54,826 nucleotides of DNA from Streptomyces viridochromogenes DSM 40736 (GTDB taxonomy: Bacteria > Actinomycetota > Actinomycetes > Streptomycetales > Streptomycetaceae). Below, piece after piece: positions 10,465 through 18,103 of this stretch (its first letter is position 1; the number at the start of each line of letters is the position of its first letter). The stretch lies in assembly GCF_000158955.1 (NCBI RefSeq), contig NZ_GG657757.1, forward strand, positions 7,348,521 to 7,403,346, read 5' to 3'. The notes beneath the pieces are model-generated. The model did no database searches. It saw only the letters and a program-made list of their open reading frames with translations, and had not been told where the DNA came from. The position numbers and the translations under genes were made by a program.

Positions 10465-10770
10465 ATGCCCGTCGAACCGCTGTCGCAGAAGGAGATCGAG
10501 GACCGGCTGGCCGAACTGCCGGGCTGGTCGCTCGACGAGGGCCGCCTCGCCCGCTCCTACCGGCTCGGCTCGCACGTCGCGGCGACCGCGATGGTCGTGC
10601 ACATCGCCCAGGTCCAGGAGGAGCTGAACCACCACTCCGACCTCACACTGGGCTACAACACCGTCGCCCTGTCCGTCCACACGCACAGCGCGGGCGGCAC
10701 CGTCACCGAGAAGGACTTCGAGCTCGCCCGCAGGGTGGAGGACCTGGCCCCCGGGCACGGGGCACACTGA
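10465..10770 (+). CDS. pterin-4a-carbinolamine dehydratase family protein
   Basis: 101 residues, the usual length. The conserved core reads VVHIAQVQEELNHHSDLTLGYNTVALSVHTHSAG in two consecutive stretches (HIAQVQEELNHHSD and GYNTVALSVHTHSAG), with paired histidines and the late His expected in this family. The classical enzyme dehydrates 4a-hydroxytetrahydrobiopterin, but in bacteria lacking aromatic amino acid hydroxylases the role may be different, for example molybdopterin-linked. The ribosome site is AAGGGAAGGAG. The methyltransferase gene begins four bases after its stop, so the two are cotranscribed. Confidence 0.85.
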   Translation: MPVEPLSQKEIEDRLAELPGWSLDEGRLARSYRLGSHVAATAMVVHIAQVQEELNHHSDLTLGYNTVALSVHTHSAGGTVTEKDFELARRVEDLAPGHGAH

Positions 10771-10774
10771 CCGG

Positions 10775-11518
10775 GTGCTCGACTACGACAAGGAAGCGGA
10801 GCGGTACGACGCCTCGCGCGGCGGTGAGCCCAGGGCGGCCGCCGCCGCGGAAGCGGTGCTGAGCCTCGTGCCGCCGGACACCCGCAGCCTGCTCGACGTG
10901 GCCTGCGGCACCGGCATCGTGACCCGCAGGCTCGCCGCCGCGCGCGGCGGCATGCGGGTGACCGGCGTGGACATCGCCCGGGCGATGGCCCGGCAGGCCG
11001 CGGCCAGGCTGCCCGGTGCCGTGCTGCTCGCCGACAGCCGGCGGCTGCCCTTCCGGGACGACGCGTTCGACGTCGTCAGCAGCGTGTGGCTGCTGCATCT
11101 GGCCGCCGGCCCCGCCGACGTCCGGGCCATCGTCGGCGAGTGCGCCCGGGTGCTGCGGCCCGGCGGGGTCTACGTCACCACCGTCGACAAGGCCGCCTCC
11201 CACAACGTGGGCAGTGACATCGATGTCGTCCTGGCGTCCCGCCCGCCGAGCCCGGTCCGGGACGCGGCGGCGGACGTCGAGCGCTTCGCCGCCGGACACG
11301 GCCTGGTTCCGGCCGGGCAGGCCCGCTTCCGGGGCCACGGCCAGGGCCGCAGCCCGCGCCGCACGGTCGCGGACCTCAGACGGGGCTGGTTCGTCACGCT
11401 GCCGCCCGGCGACCCGCTCGCCGACGGCTTCGCCACCCGGCTGGCCGAACTCCCCGACCAGGACCGTCCACGCCCGGACCCGGTGTTCAGCCTGCGGTCG
11501 TTCCGCAAGCCCGGCTGA
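10775..11518 (+). CDS. class I SAM-dependent methyltransferase
   Basis: 247 residues from GTG at 10775, only four bases after the upstream stop and with no strong ribosome site of its own, so translational coupling is likely. The Rossmann methyltransferase motifs are clear: LLDVACGTGIVTRRLA (motif I), VTGVDIARAM (motif II), ADSRRLPFRDDAFDVV (motif III) and VLRPGGVYVTTVD. The substrate cannot be told; the ubiE-like pattern suits a small molecule. Confidence 0.85.
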   Translation: MLDYDKEAERYDASRGGEPRAAAAAEAVLSLVPPDTRSLLDVACGTGIVTRRLAAARGGMRVTGVDIARAMARQAAARLPGAVLLADSRRLPFRDDAFDVVSSVWLLHLAAGPADVRAIVGECARVLRPGGVYVTTVDKAASHNVGSDIDVVLASRPPSPVRDAAADVERFAAGHGLVPAGQARFRGHGQGRSPRRTVADLRRGWFVTLPPGDPLADGFATRLAELPDQDRPRPDPVFSLRSFRKPG

Positions 11519-11635
11519 ACCGCGCGGTCCGGCCGTGTCGGCCGGTGGCGGTGAACCGTCGGAACAACACGGCAACTCCCGCGCCACCGGCGGCGACCAC
11601 GGACGGAACCCCCCATTCTCCCAGGAGGTCCGTCC

Positions 11636-11817
11636 GTGAAGCACCCGTACAGGCACCGCAGACGCCGAGTGCTCCTCCCGGTGGCCGCGACCGCGGCGGC
11701 GACACCGCCCAGGCCGCCACCGCCCGGCAGGTCGAGAAGCTCGACCGGGGCGTGGTCAGCTTCTTCATCGGCGACGCCATGCCGACGGCTCCCCGCCCCA
11801 CCGTCTACACCCCGTGA
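11636..11817 (+). pseudogene. remnant of a secreted rhamnogalacturonan lyase-like gene, internal deletion and frameshift
   Basis: A strong AGGAGG site (11622-11627) precedes a GTG that starts a twin-basic signal-peptide-like sequence, VKHPYRHRRRRVLLPVAA. The frame then changes: one frame over it continues ATARQVEKLDRGVVS and ends FFIGDAMPTAPRPTVYTP before the TGA. In family PL11 rhamnogalacturonan lyases, as I remember them, RQVEKLDRGVV-type sequence opens the mature enzyme and a SFFLGxGM...PRPxVY-type sequence closes it, about 580 residues later. Here the two ends are directly joined, as if the middle had been deleted, with a second small shift in the signal peptide. It sits beside the plant-cell-wall cellulases, which fits. 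The family identity is from memory and needs a search. Confidence 0.55.
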
Positions 11818-11821
11818 GACA

Positions 11822-11860
11822 CCGGTGGGTGCGCACCCCGGGGGAGCGCGCACTCACCGG
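11822..11860. terminator. hairpin between the lyase remnant and the GH74 gene
   Basis: CCGGTGGGTGCGC (11822-11834) pairs with GCGCACTCACCGG (11848-11860) with one G-T wobble. It lies between convergent reading frames and could terminate both. Confidence 0.55.
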
Positions 11861-11877
11861 CCACGACGAAGGCCCCG

Positions 11878-14538
11878 TCAGGCGACCGTGCAGCTCCGGT
11901 CGCCCAGCCTGAACGCGGCCGGTTCGGTGTTCGTGCCCGTCCGGTTCGCCGTGAAGCCGAAGCCCACCGACGAGCCCGCCGCCACGCCCGCGTTCCAGCC
12001 GACGTTCTTCGCCGTCACCGTCGAACCCGACTGCGCGGCCTCGGCGTTCCACGCCTGGGTGAGTTTCTGGCCGTCGGCGAAGGTCCAGGCGAGCGACCAG
12101 CCGTTCCAGGCGCCGGTGCCCGTGTTGGTGATCTGTACGTCCGCCTGGAAGCCGCCCGACCACTGGCTGGTGACCTTGTAGGTCACCTTGCAGGCGCCGG
12201 TCGGAGTCGGATCGGGGCCCGGCCCGGGACCCGGATCCGTGGAGCCGCCGTCGGAACTGTCGCCGTAGATGACGCCACGGCCGTTCGTCGACACATAGAC
12301 ACGGCCGTACACCCTCGGGTCGCCGGTGATGGCCGCGCCCGTCCAGCCCCACTGGTGGGCGTCGTCGTTGACGCGGGTCCAGCTCGCGCCCTTGTCCGTC
12401 GAGCGGAAGATGCCCCGGACGCCGCCGATCTTCGCACTGGTGTAGAGCGTCTGATAGGAGGCGCCGGGTGCCGCCTTGCCGAAGCCGACGGTGTCGGCCT
12501 GCTCGACGTTCGACAGCTTCGCGAAACTCGTGCCGCCGTCGGTCGAGTGCCACAGGCCGTACGCCCCGTCGCTCGCGCCGCCCGCCAGCCACACGTCGCC
12601 CTTCCCGCCGGGCAGCGCCTTGAAGCGGACGCTGTCACCGCCGGGCAGCCCGGTCGCCGGTGACTCCTTGAACGTCGCCCCGCCGTCCGTACTGATGTAG
12701 AACTTCGCGGACTTGAAGCCGTAGAAGGTCTTCGGGTCGACGCGGTCCGACTCGACGAGGGCCCCGGCGGGAATCCCACCGGACGCCTGCCACGACGTGC
12801 CGAAGCCGGTCGCGTGGTGCACACCGGCGCCCTGCGGGCTCCACACGAACCGGCTGCCGTCGGCCGCCGCGGCGACCGTGCCGCCGCCGCTCACGCCCGA
12901 GGGGTCGCTCCCGGCGAACCAGTTGGCGCCGTTGTCCGTGGAGAACGCGATGTGCGGGCCCGCGTCGAGGTTGCCGACCCGCACGAACGTGTTCGGGTTC
13001 GACTCGGCGAAGTCCAGGCTCGTGGTCGTCGTGAAGGTGGGCTGCGTGAACATCATCGACGGCACCTTGGCCAGATCGGTGTGCCGGAAGCCGCCGACGT
13101 CGCCGAGCGCGCTCAGCAGCGGGGCGCCCGACGGGGGAGAGGCCAGGTCGTTGACCGCCGTCTCCTCCAGCCCCCGCACCATCGGCCTGACGGTGAACTT
13201 GCCTCCGCCGTCCCAGTTCGTGAGGTTCTCGGTGCCGTAGATCGTCGCGCCCGTCCCGTACATCATGCGGGCGGAGTCGAAAGGGTCGATCTCCAGGGAC
13301 TCCGTCATCCATCCGAACTTCGGGGTCTGCTCGGGCGGTTGCGGGTTCGCGCCCCAGGTGAGCCACGGCGACGACGAGACGTCCATCGTGTAACGGTTCT
13401 CCCGGTTCGGGTACGACGTGTAGTCCCATGCCTTCGTCCAGGTCGCGCCGCTGTCCGTGGAGCGGAAGATCTGCGTGTCGGGCCACCAGGCGCTGTACGC
13501 GGTCGCCATCACCGTGCCCGGCCTCTGCCGGTCCACCGTCAGCCCGCTGAAGCCGTAGAACGTGTCGGCCTCCGCCACCGGGCTGATGTTCGTCCACGTG
13601 CCGCTCCCGGTCGCGTACCGCCACAGCCGGCCCTTGCCGCCGTCGTACGGGCCGCCCTTGTCGCTGTAGGCGAGGTACAGATAGCCGTTCTTCGCGTCCA
13701 GGACGCCCTTGTGGGCGAGATGGCCGGTGGGCTGGCCGGCCAGCCGCTGCCAGGTCGCGCCCGCGTCCGTCGAGCGGTACACCGCGTTGTCCTGGTCGGC
13801 GACCCCGACGTAGATCGTCTTCGTGGCGCTGCCCGAGGTGCCCGTGGACTCGTCGAACGTCACCCACACGATGCCCTGGTTGTCGGAGGCGTAGCCGGAG
13901 GTGTCGCTCGGGTCCTGCGCGTAGGTGCCGACGTTGGGGAAGTTCGTGACCTGCGACCAGGTGACCCCCGAGTCCGTCGACCGCCACAGCCCCTTGCCGC
14001 TGGGCGCGCCGAGGTACAGCACGCTGTTCCGGTTCGGATCGACCGCCAGCCGCTCACCCATGCCCCGCCCCGGCATGTTGCCGCCCAGCTTGAACGGCAG
14101 GTTCGCCTTCTGCCAGCTCGCGCCCCGGTTGGCGGACCGCATGACCGCGCCGTTCTTCGGGTCCCAGCTGTTGGTGTAGGTACCGACGGCCGCGTACACC
14201 TTGTTCGGATCGACGGAGTCGGACGCGATGCTGACGACACCCGTGTGCCCCCAGTCGTCCCACCCGACCGAGTCGAGCAACGGCGTCCAGGTCTTCGACG
14301 ACTGCTGCCAGCGATAGGCACCGCCGATGTCGGTGCGGGCGTAGACGAGGTTCTTCTCACTGCGGTTGAAGACGATGCCCGGGACAAAACCGCCCCCGTC
14401 GATCCGGGCGTTCTTCCAGGTGTAGGTGTCGGCGGTGATCTTCGCCGACGGCGGATCGGCGGCCAGTGCGGTGGGGGCGCCCGACAACAGCTCGGCCGCC
14501 AGCGCGAGTACGGCGGTGAGGATGCGGGTTCTTCGCAC
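11878..14538 (-). CDS. secreted xyloglucanase, GH74 with C-terminal CBM2
   Basis: 886 residues. The GTG at 14538 is chosen because it begins a signal peptide (VRRTRILTAVLALAAELLSG, cleavage near ALAA-DPP, residue 27) and follows GGAAGGA. Residues about 35-760 form the two seven-bladed propellers of GH74, with repeated BNR-like SxDxGxTW motifs (for example RSTDSGVTWSQV and RSTDAGATWQRL). The catalytic aspartates are expected in RTDIGGAYRW and TNWDGGGKF, which are both present. A Gly-Pro-Asp linker leads to a CBM2 (about 783-886) starting ACKVTYKVTSQWSGGFQADV. The enzyme cleaves xyloglucan outside the cell. It lies downstream of the GH48 gene on the same strand, 245 bp away. A half CebR-like site TGGGAGC (14581-14587, minus strand) lies 43 bp upstream of the start. 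Confidence 0.92.
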   Translation of the reverse strand: MRRTRILTAVLALAAELLSGAPTALAADPPSAKITADTYTWKNARIDGGGFVPGIVFNRSEKNLVYARTDIGGAYRWQQSSKTWTPLLDSVGWDDWGHTGVVSIASDSVDPNKVYAAVGTYTNSWDPKNGAVMRSANRGASWQKANLPFKLGGNMPGRGMGERLAVDPNRNSVLYLGAPSGKGLWRSTDSGVTWSQVTNFPNVGTYAQDPSDTSGYASDNQGIVWVTFDESTGTSGSATKTIYVGVADQDNAVYRSTDAGATWQRLAGQPTGHLAHKGVLDAKNGYLYLAYSDKGGPYDGGKGRLWRYATGSGTWTNISPVAEADTFYGFSGLTVDRQRPGTVMATAYSAWWPDTQIFRSTDSGATWTKAWDYTSYPNRENRYTMDVSSSPWLTWGANPQPPEQTPKFGWMTESLEIDPFDSARMMYGTGATIYGTENLTNWDGGGKFTVRPMVRGLEETAVNDLASPPSGAPLLSALGDVGGFRHTDLAKVPSMMFTQPTFTTTTSLDFAESNPNTFVRVGNLDAGPHIAFSTDNGANWFAGSDPSGVSGGGTVAAAADGSRFVWSPQGAGVHHATGFGTSWQASGGIPAGALVESDRVDPKTFYGFKSAKFYISTDGGATFKESPATGLPGGDSVRFKALPGGKGDVWLAGGASDGAYGLWHSTDGGTSFAKLSNVEQADTVGFGKAAPGASYQTLYTSAKIGGVRGIFRSTDKGASWTRVNDDAHQWGWTGAAITGDPRVYGRVYVSTNGRGVIYGDSSDGGSTDPGPGPGPDPTPTGACKVTYKVTSQWSGGFQADVQITNTGTGAWNGWSLAWTFADGQKLTQAWNAEAAQSGSTVTAKNVGWNAGVAAGSSVGFGFTANRTGTNTEPAAFRLGDRSCTVA

Positions 14539-14580
14539 GGTGGGGGTCCTTCCGTGAGGGGAACGTGCGAGGGCCGGGCG

Positions 14581-14587
14581 GCTCCCA
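14581..14587 (-). promoter_or_regulatory. half CebR-like site upstream of GH74
   Basis: TGGGAGC on the minus strand matches the left half of the CebR box TGGGAGCGCTCCCA; the other half is poor (9 of 14 overall). It may be chance, or a weak site linking GH74 to the same regulator as the other cellulases. Confidence 0.25.
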
Positions 14588-14665
14588 GTGCGGGTGGGGA
14601 CCGCCCGGCCGTGGTGGCCCCGCGTCAGGTGCAGGGCCAAGTACGCAGAGCTTCGGACGCACCTG

Positions 14666-14750
14666 TTTGTGTCTTGGGGGCGCGGGGCTGCATCGATATG
14701 CGGCTCCGCCGCGTGCGCGCGCCCAGCCACAGCCGGGCCCGCAGCCGAAG
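14666..14750. repeat. Streptomyces-type intergenic repeat-like element between GH48 and GH74
   Basis: The gap holds TTGTGTCTTGGGGGCGCGGG, then a purine-to-hairpin stretch with GCGGCTCCGCCGC (14700-14712), then CCAGCCACAGCC and GGGCCCGCAGCC. I recognise this order as a variant of a sequence often found between genes in Streptomyces genomes. It lies just downstream of the GH48 stop and may act as a transcript end. The rest of 14539-14783 holds the GH74 promoter region. Confidence 0.5.
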
Positions 14751-14783
14751 TACCCGCCCCACCCGCGGAGCGCCCGGCGGGGA

Positions 14784-17702
14784 CTATTCGAGAAGCTCCG
14801 CGTACGAACCCATGGCCAAGGCGATGTCCGCCTGAGCCCAGAACCGGTGATACGTGAACGACGGGACAGCCCCACCGGTCAGATAACTCTCGATCTTCGA
14901 CCAGGCGGGATCGTCCTCGTAGAAGGACCGGATCGAGTCGAACGTCGACGACGAGTTGATCGCGTCACCGTTCGGCATCGTCCCCGTCCAGCCACTCGGG
15001 ATGGACACCTTGTCGTCGAACCGGTTGTAGTCCGCCCGGGTCTCCGGAACGGCGATCCCGAGAGCGTCCTGGTGGTTGTCCCACATCCCGTCGAGCAGCT
15101 TCTTCGCGGCCGCCGCGGCCTCCGTGTCACCGGAGCGGTCGGCGTAGTACGTCAGGGTCTTGGCGTACGAGGCCGCCACACCGACGTCGTTCGTGTAGTC
15201 GGCGACGGTGACGTGCAGTCCGCTGTTGGTGCCCGGGCTTGAGGCGTTCCAGGTGTCGGGCTGGCCCGACCACTGCAGCGTCGACGGAATCCGGAACGTG
15301 CCGTCCGGGTTGAACGTGGTCTTGGACAGCGCCCAGTCGACCCACTTGTCGAGGACCGTCTTGGCCTGCGCGTTCCCCGTCTGCTGGTACAGCTCGGCGA
15401 CCCGCTCCATGGACCACGCCTGGAAGCCGAACCACTGGTTGGACGGCGGGTCGTGGTAGACGGGCTTCTCGTCGTAGTACATGCCGTAGAACGTCGACTT
15501 CCCGGCGGGCGGGGTCGCGTACCGGCCCTGCCAGCTGTTGGTCGCACCGCCCGCGATGGCACCCTCGTTCGACTGCAGCCAGCGGTAGAACTCCAGCTGC
15601 CGGTCCATGGACTTGGCCCAGTCGGCCGCGCCCGTCGCCGACTTGGGCTTCAGCGGGGCGTAGCTGCTGAGCGCGTAGGCCGCCAGGGGGTTCTGGTAGC
15701 CGCCGTGGGCGTGGCTGGAGCCGATGCGCCAGGCCCAGCCGGCCGAGGTGTCGGTGGCGCCGCCCCAGGCGTAGTACCAGGACATCAGGTAGAACGAGGC
15801 GTCCTTGCCGGTGCCCGCCGGGCAGGCCGAGGGCCCGACACAGTTGCCGACCTTCTTGAAGTACTTGTCGTACATCGAGTAGCGCAGGTAGTCGCCCATC
15901 TTGGCCGCCTTGGCGACCGTCGCGGAGACGTCCCCGCCCTTGCCCTGCTCCTTCGCCCACAGGTCCGCCCAGTAGGCGGCCTGCACGGCCCGGGCGTCGG
16001 CGTCCGGGGCGTTGGTGAACTTCCACTGCTTGGCGTAGGAGGCGTCACCGGTGAACAGGTCCAGATAGCCGTTCCTGCCGCCGTACTTGAAGGCGTCACA
16101 GGTCGGCTGCGGCACCGTCTCCCACACGGACTCCTGCGCGCCGCGCTGGAAGGTGTTGATGTACGACGGGCCGGTGTCCGACGGGCCCGCCTCGCACTTG
16201 CCGGGCGCGTTGCCGTAGCCGTACACGTTGTCGACGTCCTGGAGCCAGTGCATGCCGTAGACGTCGTCCGTGCCGTACGCGCTCTTCAGCTCGGCCGCGA
16301 TCGGGTCCCGGCCGACCGAGACACCGCTGTCGAGCTTGGCCGGGTACTCGTCGGGGGTGTCCAGCTCGGGCGCGTAGGTCGCCGGCTTGGAGGCGTTGTA
16401 GAAGGAGTTCGTCGGCTGGTCGGCGTGGGTGGGGATCATGTACTTCTCCATGAGGCCCCACGCGCCGTTGAACTTGGACCAGTCGCCGGTCACCTTGCCG
16501 TACATGGCCTGGAGCCACAGGAGGTAGCTGTACGCCTCCGAGGTGGTCTCGTGACCGTGGTCCGGCGCCTCGACGATCAGCGTCTCGACCGAGTGGTACG
16601 GGATGCCCTCGGGGGAGAAGTAGCCGTTCGCCGGGTTGGTGATCTTCCCGTACAGCTCCAGGAAGCGGGCGTCGTAGGTCTTCGCCGCCGCCAGCTGGGT
16701 GACGGTGACGGAGGCCTTGGCGTGGCCCGCGGCCGTCGACTCGAAGACCGCCGATCCGGTGCCGGAGCCCGCCGCCGAGACGGTCACCTTCTGCGCGGTG
16801 TTCCAGTTCTGCGGGGTGAAGGTGAGCGAGCCACCGGCCGAGACCGACAGGCCCGAGTTGCCGCTCGCGCGGGCCGACGTCACCGTCACGTTGGACGTCG
16901 GCTGCTTGGACAGCTTCACCTCGTACGTGCCCGACTCGCCTGACTGGACGCCCAGTTGGAGCGGGGAGGCGACGACGGTGGGACCGGAGGCGACCGTGAT
17001 GCCGATGGGGGTGGAGTCGGCCGAGGCGCCCGTGCTGTCGTAGGCCTTCGCCACCAGGGAGTGACTGCCGACGGCCAGGTCGGAGACGGACAGCGCGTAG
17101 GGCGCGCTGGTGTCGGTGCCCAGCAGCCTGGTGTCGTCGTAGAACTCCACCTTGCTGATGGTGGCGTTGTCCGCGGCGGCGGCGGTGGCCGCCAGCGGGA
17201 CGGCCGCGCCCTGGGTGTAGACGGCGCCCGCGGCAGGGCTGGTCAGCACGGTGATCGGCGGCTGGTGGGCGCCGGCGCAGACCGTGCCGTTGACCGAGAA
17301 CGACGCCGGCGCGGTGTTGGTGCCGCTGTAGCTGAACTGGGCGCCGGTGGAGACGGCGGCGCCCGCGGCGACCCGTGCGTTGTGGGGGGCGTTCTTCACG
17401 GTGACGGTCTGGCCGGACTGCGACCAGGTGCCGTTCCAGCCGTTCCCCAGCTTCTGGTTGCCGGAGTAGGCGTACGTCAGCGTCCAGCCGTCGATGGCGT
17501 CCGTGCCGCGGTTGGTGAGGGTCAGGTCCGCGGTGAAGCCGGAGCCCCAGTCATTGGTCTTGTAATCGACACTGCACTGAAGTGCGGCCGCCTGCGCGGG
17601 AGTCGACCCTGAGGAGAGCATCGTCAACGGAAGCGCGAGAGCAGCGACGGCGGCGATCCACACGCGCCGCACCGCTCCGCGTCTCCGGGGTGGGGGATGC
17701 AT
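14784..17702 (-). CDS. secreted cellulase/cellobiohydrolase GH48 with N-terminal CBM2
   Basis: 972 residues from ATG at 17702 with AAGGAGG upstream. Signal peptide to about residue 38 (ends STPAQA-AALQC). CBM2 at about 40-145; an Ig-like bacterial domain at about 150-240 (VEFYDDTRLLGTDTSAPY); an FN3/Calx-beta-like domain at about 245-340; GH48 catalytic domain from about 345 to the end. The family's catalytic acid is in the TTSEAYSYLLWLQAMYG segment, and the (alpha/alpha)6 barrel motifs GMYYDEKPVYHDPPSNQWFG and TFTYHRFW-like ending are present. GH48 is the major processive exo-enzyme acting from chain reducing ends, complementing GH6. A perfect CebR box lies 48 bp upstream, so expression should rise on cellobiose or cellotriose. 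The extra Ig module between CBM2 and the FN3-like domain is worth noting. Confidence 0.95.
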   Translation of the reverse strand: MHPPPRRRGAVRRVWIAAVAALALPLTMLSSGSTPAQAAALQCSVDYKTNDWGSGFTADLTLTNRGTDAIDGWTLTYAYSGNQKLGNGWNGTWSQSGQTVTVKNAPHNARVAAGAAVSTGAQFSYSGTNTAPASFSVNGTVCAGAHQPPITVLTSPAAGAVYTQGAAVPLAATAAAADNATISKVEFYDDTRLLGTDTSAPYALSVSDLAVGSHSLVAKAYDSTGASADSTPIGITVASGPTVVASPLQLGVQSGESGTYEVKLSKQPTSNVTVTSARASGNSGLSVSAGGSLTFTPQNWNTAQKVTVSAAGSGTGSAVFESTAAGHAKASVTVTQLAAAKTYDARFLELYGKITNPANGYFSPEGIPYHSVETLIVEAPDHGHETTSEAYSYLLWLQAMYGKVTGDWSKFNGAWGLMEKYMIPTHADQPTNSFYNASKPATYAPELDTPDEYPAKLDSGVSVGRDPIAAELKSAYGTDDVYGMHWLQDVDNVYGYGNAPGKCEAGPSDTGPSYINTFQRGAQESVWETVPQPTCDAFKYGGRNGYLDLFTGDASYAKQWKFTNAPDADARAVQAAYWADLWAKEQGKGGDVSATVAKAAKMGDYLRYSMYDKYFKKVGNCVGPSACPAGTGKDASFYLMSWYYAWGGATDTSAGWAWRIGSSHAHGGYQNPLAAYALSSYAPLKPKSATGAADWAKSMDRQLEFYRWLQSNEGAIAGGATNSWQGRYATPPAGKSTFYGMYYDEKPVYHDPPSNQWFGFQAWSMERVAELYQQTGNAQAKTVLDKWVDWALSKTTFNPDGTFRIPSTLQWSGQPDTWNASSPGTNSGLHVTVADYTNDVGVAASYAKTLTYYADRSGDTEAAAAAKKLLDGMWDNHQDALGIAVPETRADYNRFDDKVSIPSGWTGTMPNGDAINSSSTFDSIRSFYEDDPAWSKIESYLTGGAVPSFTYHRFWAQADIALAMGSYAELLE

Positions 17703-17749
17703 GGTGCTGGTTCCTCCTTGCGGCTCGGAGAAGTCAAGGCTTGAACCAG

Positions 17750-17763
17750 TGGGAGCGCTCCCA
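17750..17763. promoter_or_regulatory. perfect CebR box upstream of GH48
   Basis: TGGGAGCGCTCCCA is a perfect 14-bp palindrome identical to the known operator of CebR, the LacI-family repressor released by cellobiose and cellotriose in Streptomyces. It is 48 bp from the GH48 start. Confidence 0.92.
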
Positions 17764-17892
17764 TCGTGGGGACGGGCGCGGAATCGGTCAAGGGCCTTGA
17801 AGAGTCGAAAAGATTCGACGCCTCGTGTTGAGCGAAAGTCAGCGACTCCCCTGTTCTTTGCCGACACTTGCCGCTACCTTCCTTGACACCAG

Positions 17893-17906
17893 TGGGAGCG
17901 ATTCCA
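17893..17906. promoter_or_regulatory. near-perfect CebR box on the GH6 side
   Basis: TGGGAGCGATTCCA matches 12 of 14 positions of the CebR box. It directly follows a TTGACA hexamer (17883-17888), so bound repressor would cover the GH6 promoter. Confidence 0.8.
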
Positions 17907-17954
17907 TCAGTCGACGCGTCCGTCACGGCATGCCCGACCTGCAAGGAGTCGCCC

Positions 17955-18071
17955 GTGCGACACCCCTCGCGTTCAGTACTTGGAGCCGCCCCCGGCGCGG
18001 TCGTCCCCGGCTGCGCGAGCGCAGGTGCCGAGTTCCTCATGTCCTTGTCGGAGCACGTCCCGAACGGCTGA
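17955..18071 (+). CDS. possible 38-residue protein, unknown
   Basis: A GTG at 17955 follows AAGGAG at an ideal six-base distance and reads 38 codons to a TGA, 32 bp before the GH6 start. The product (VRHPSRSVLGAAPGAVVPGC, then ASAGAEFLMSLSEHVPNG) resembles a short basic-hydrophobic leader with one cysteine, but no family is recognised. It could be a leader peptide, a decayed signal peptide, or chance. Confidence 0.3.
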   Translation: MRHPSRSVLGAAPGAVVPGCASAGAEFLMSLSEHVPNG

Positions 18072-18103
18072 CACCCCCACCACCGAAAGGGATCCCCGCA
18101 CTC

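Larger units (their letters stand above)
17703..18103. other. divergent GH48/GH6 promoter region
   Basis: This 401-bp region holds two CebR-type boxes (17750-17763 and 17893-17906), a TTGACA -35-like hexamer at 17883-17888 facing GH6, and a possible small reading frame (17955-18071). About 200 bp separate the GH6-side box from the GH6 start, so GH6 probably has a long leader or the small frame is transcribed first. Confidence 0.6.

Noticed and set aside
13385..13400. TTA codon suspected in the GH74 gene
   Set aside because: In the proper frame the bases belong to CGT TAC (Arg-Tyr); no TTA leucine codon there.
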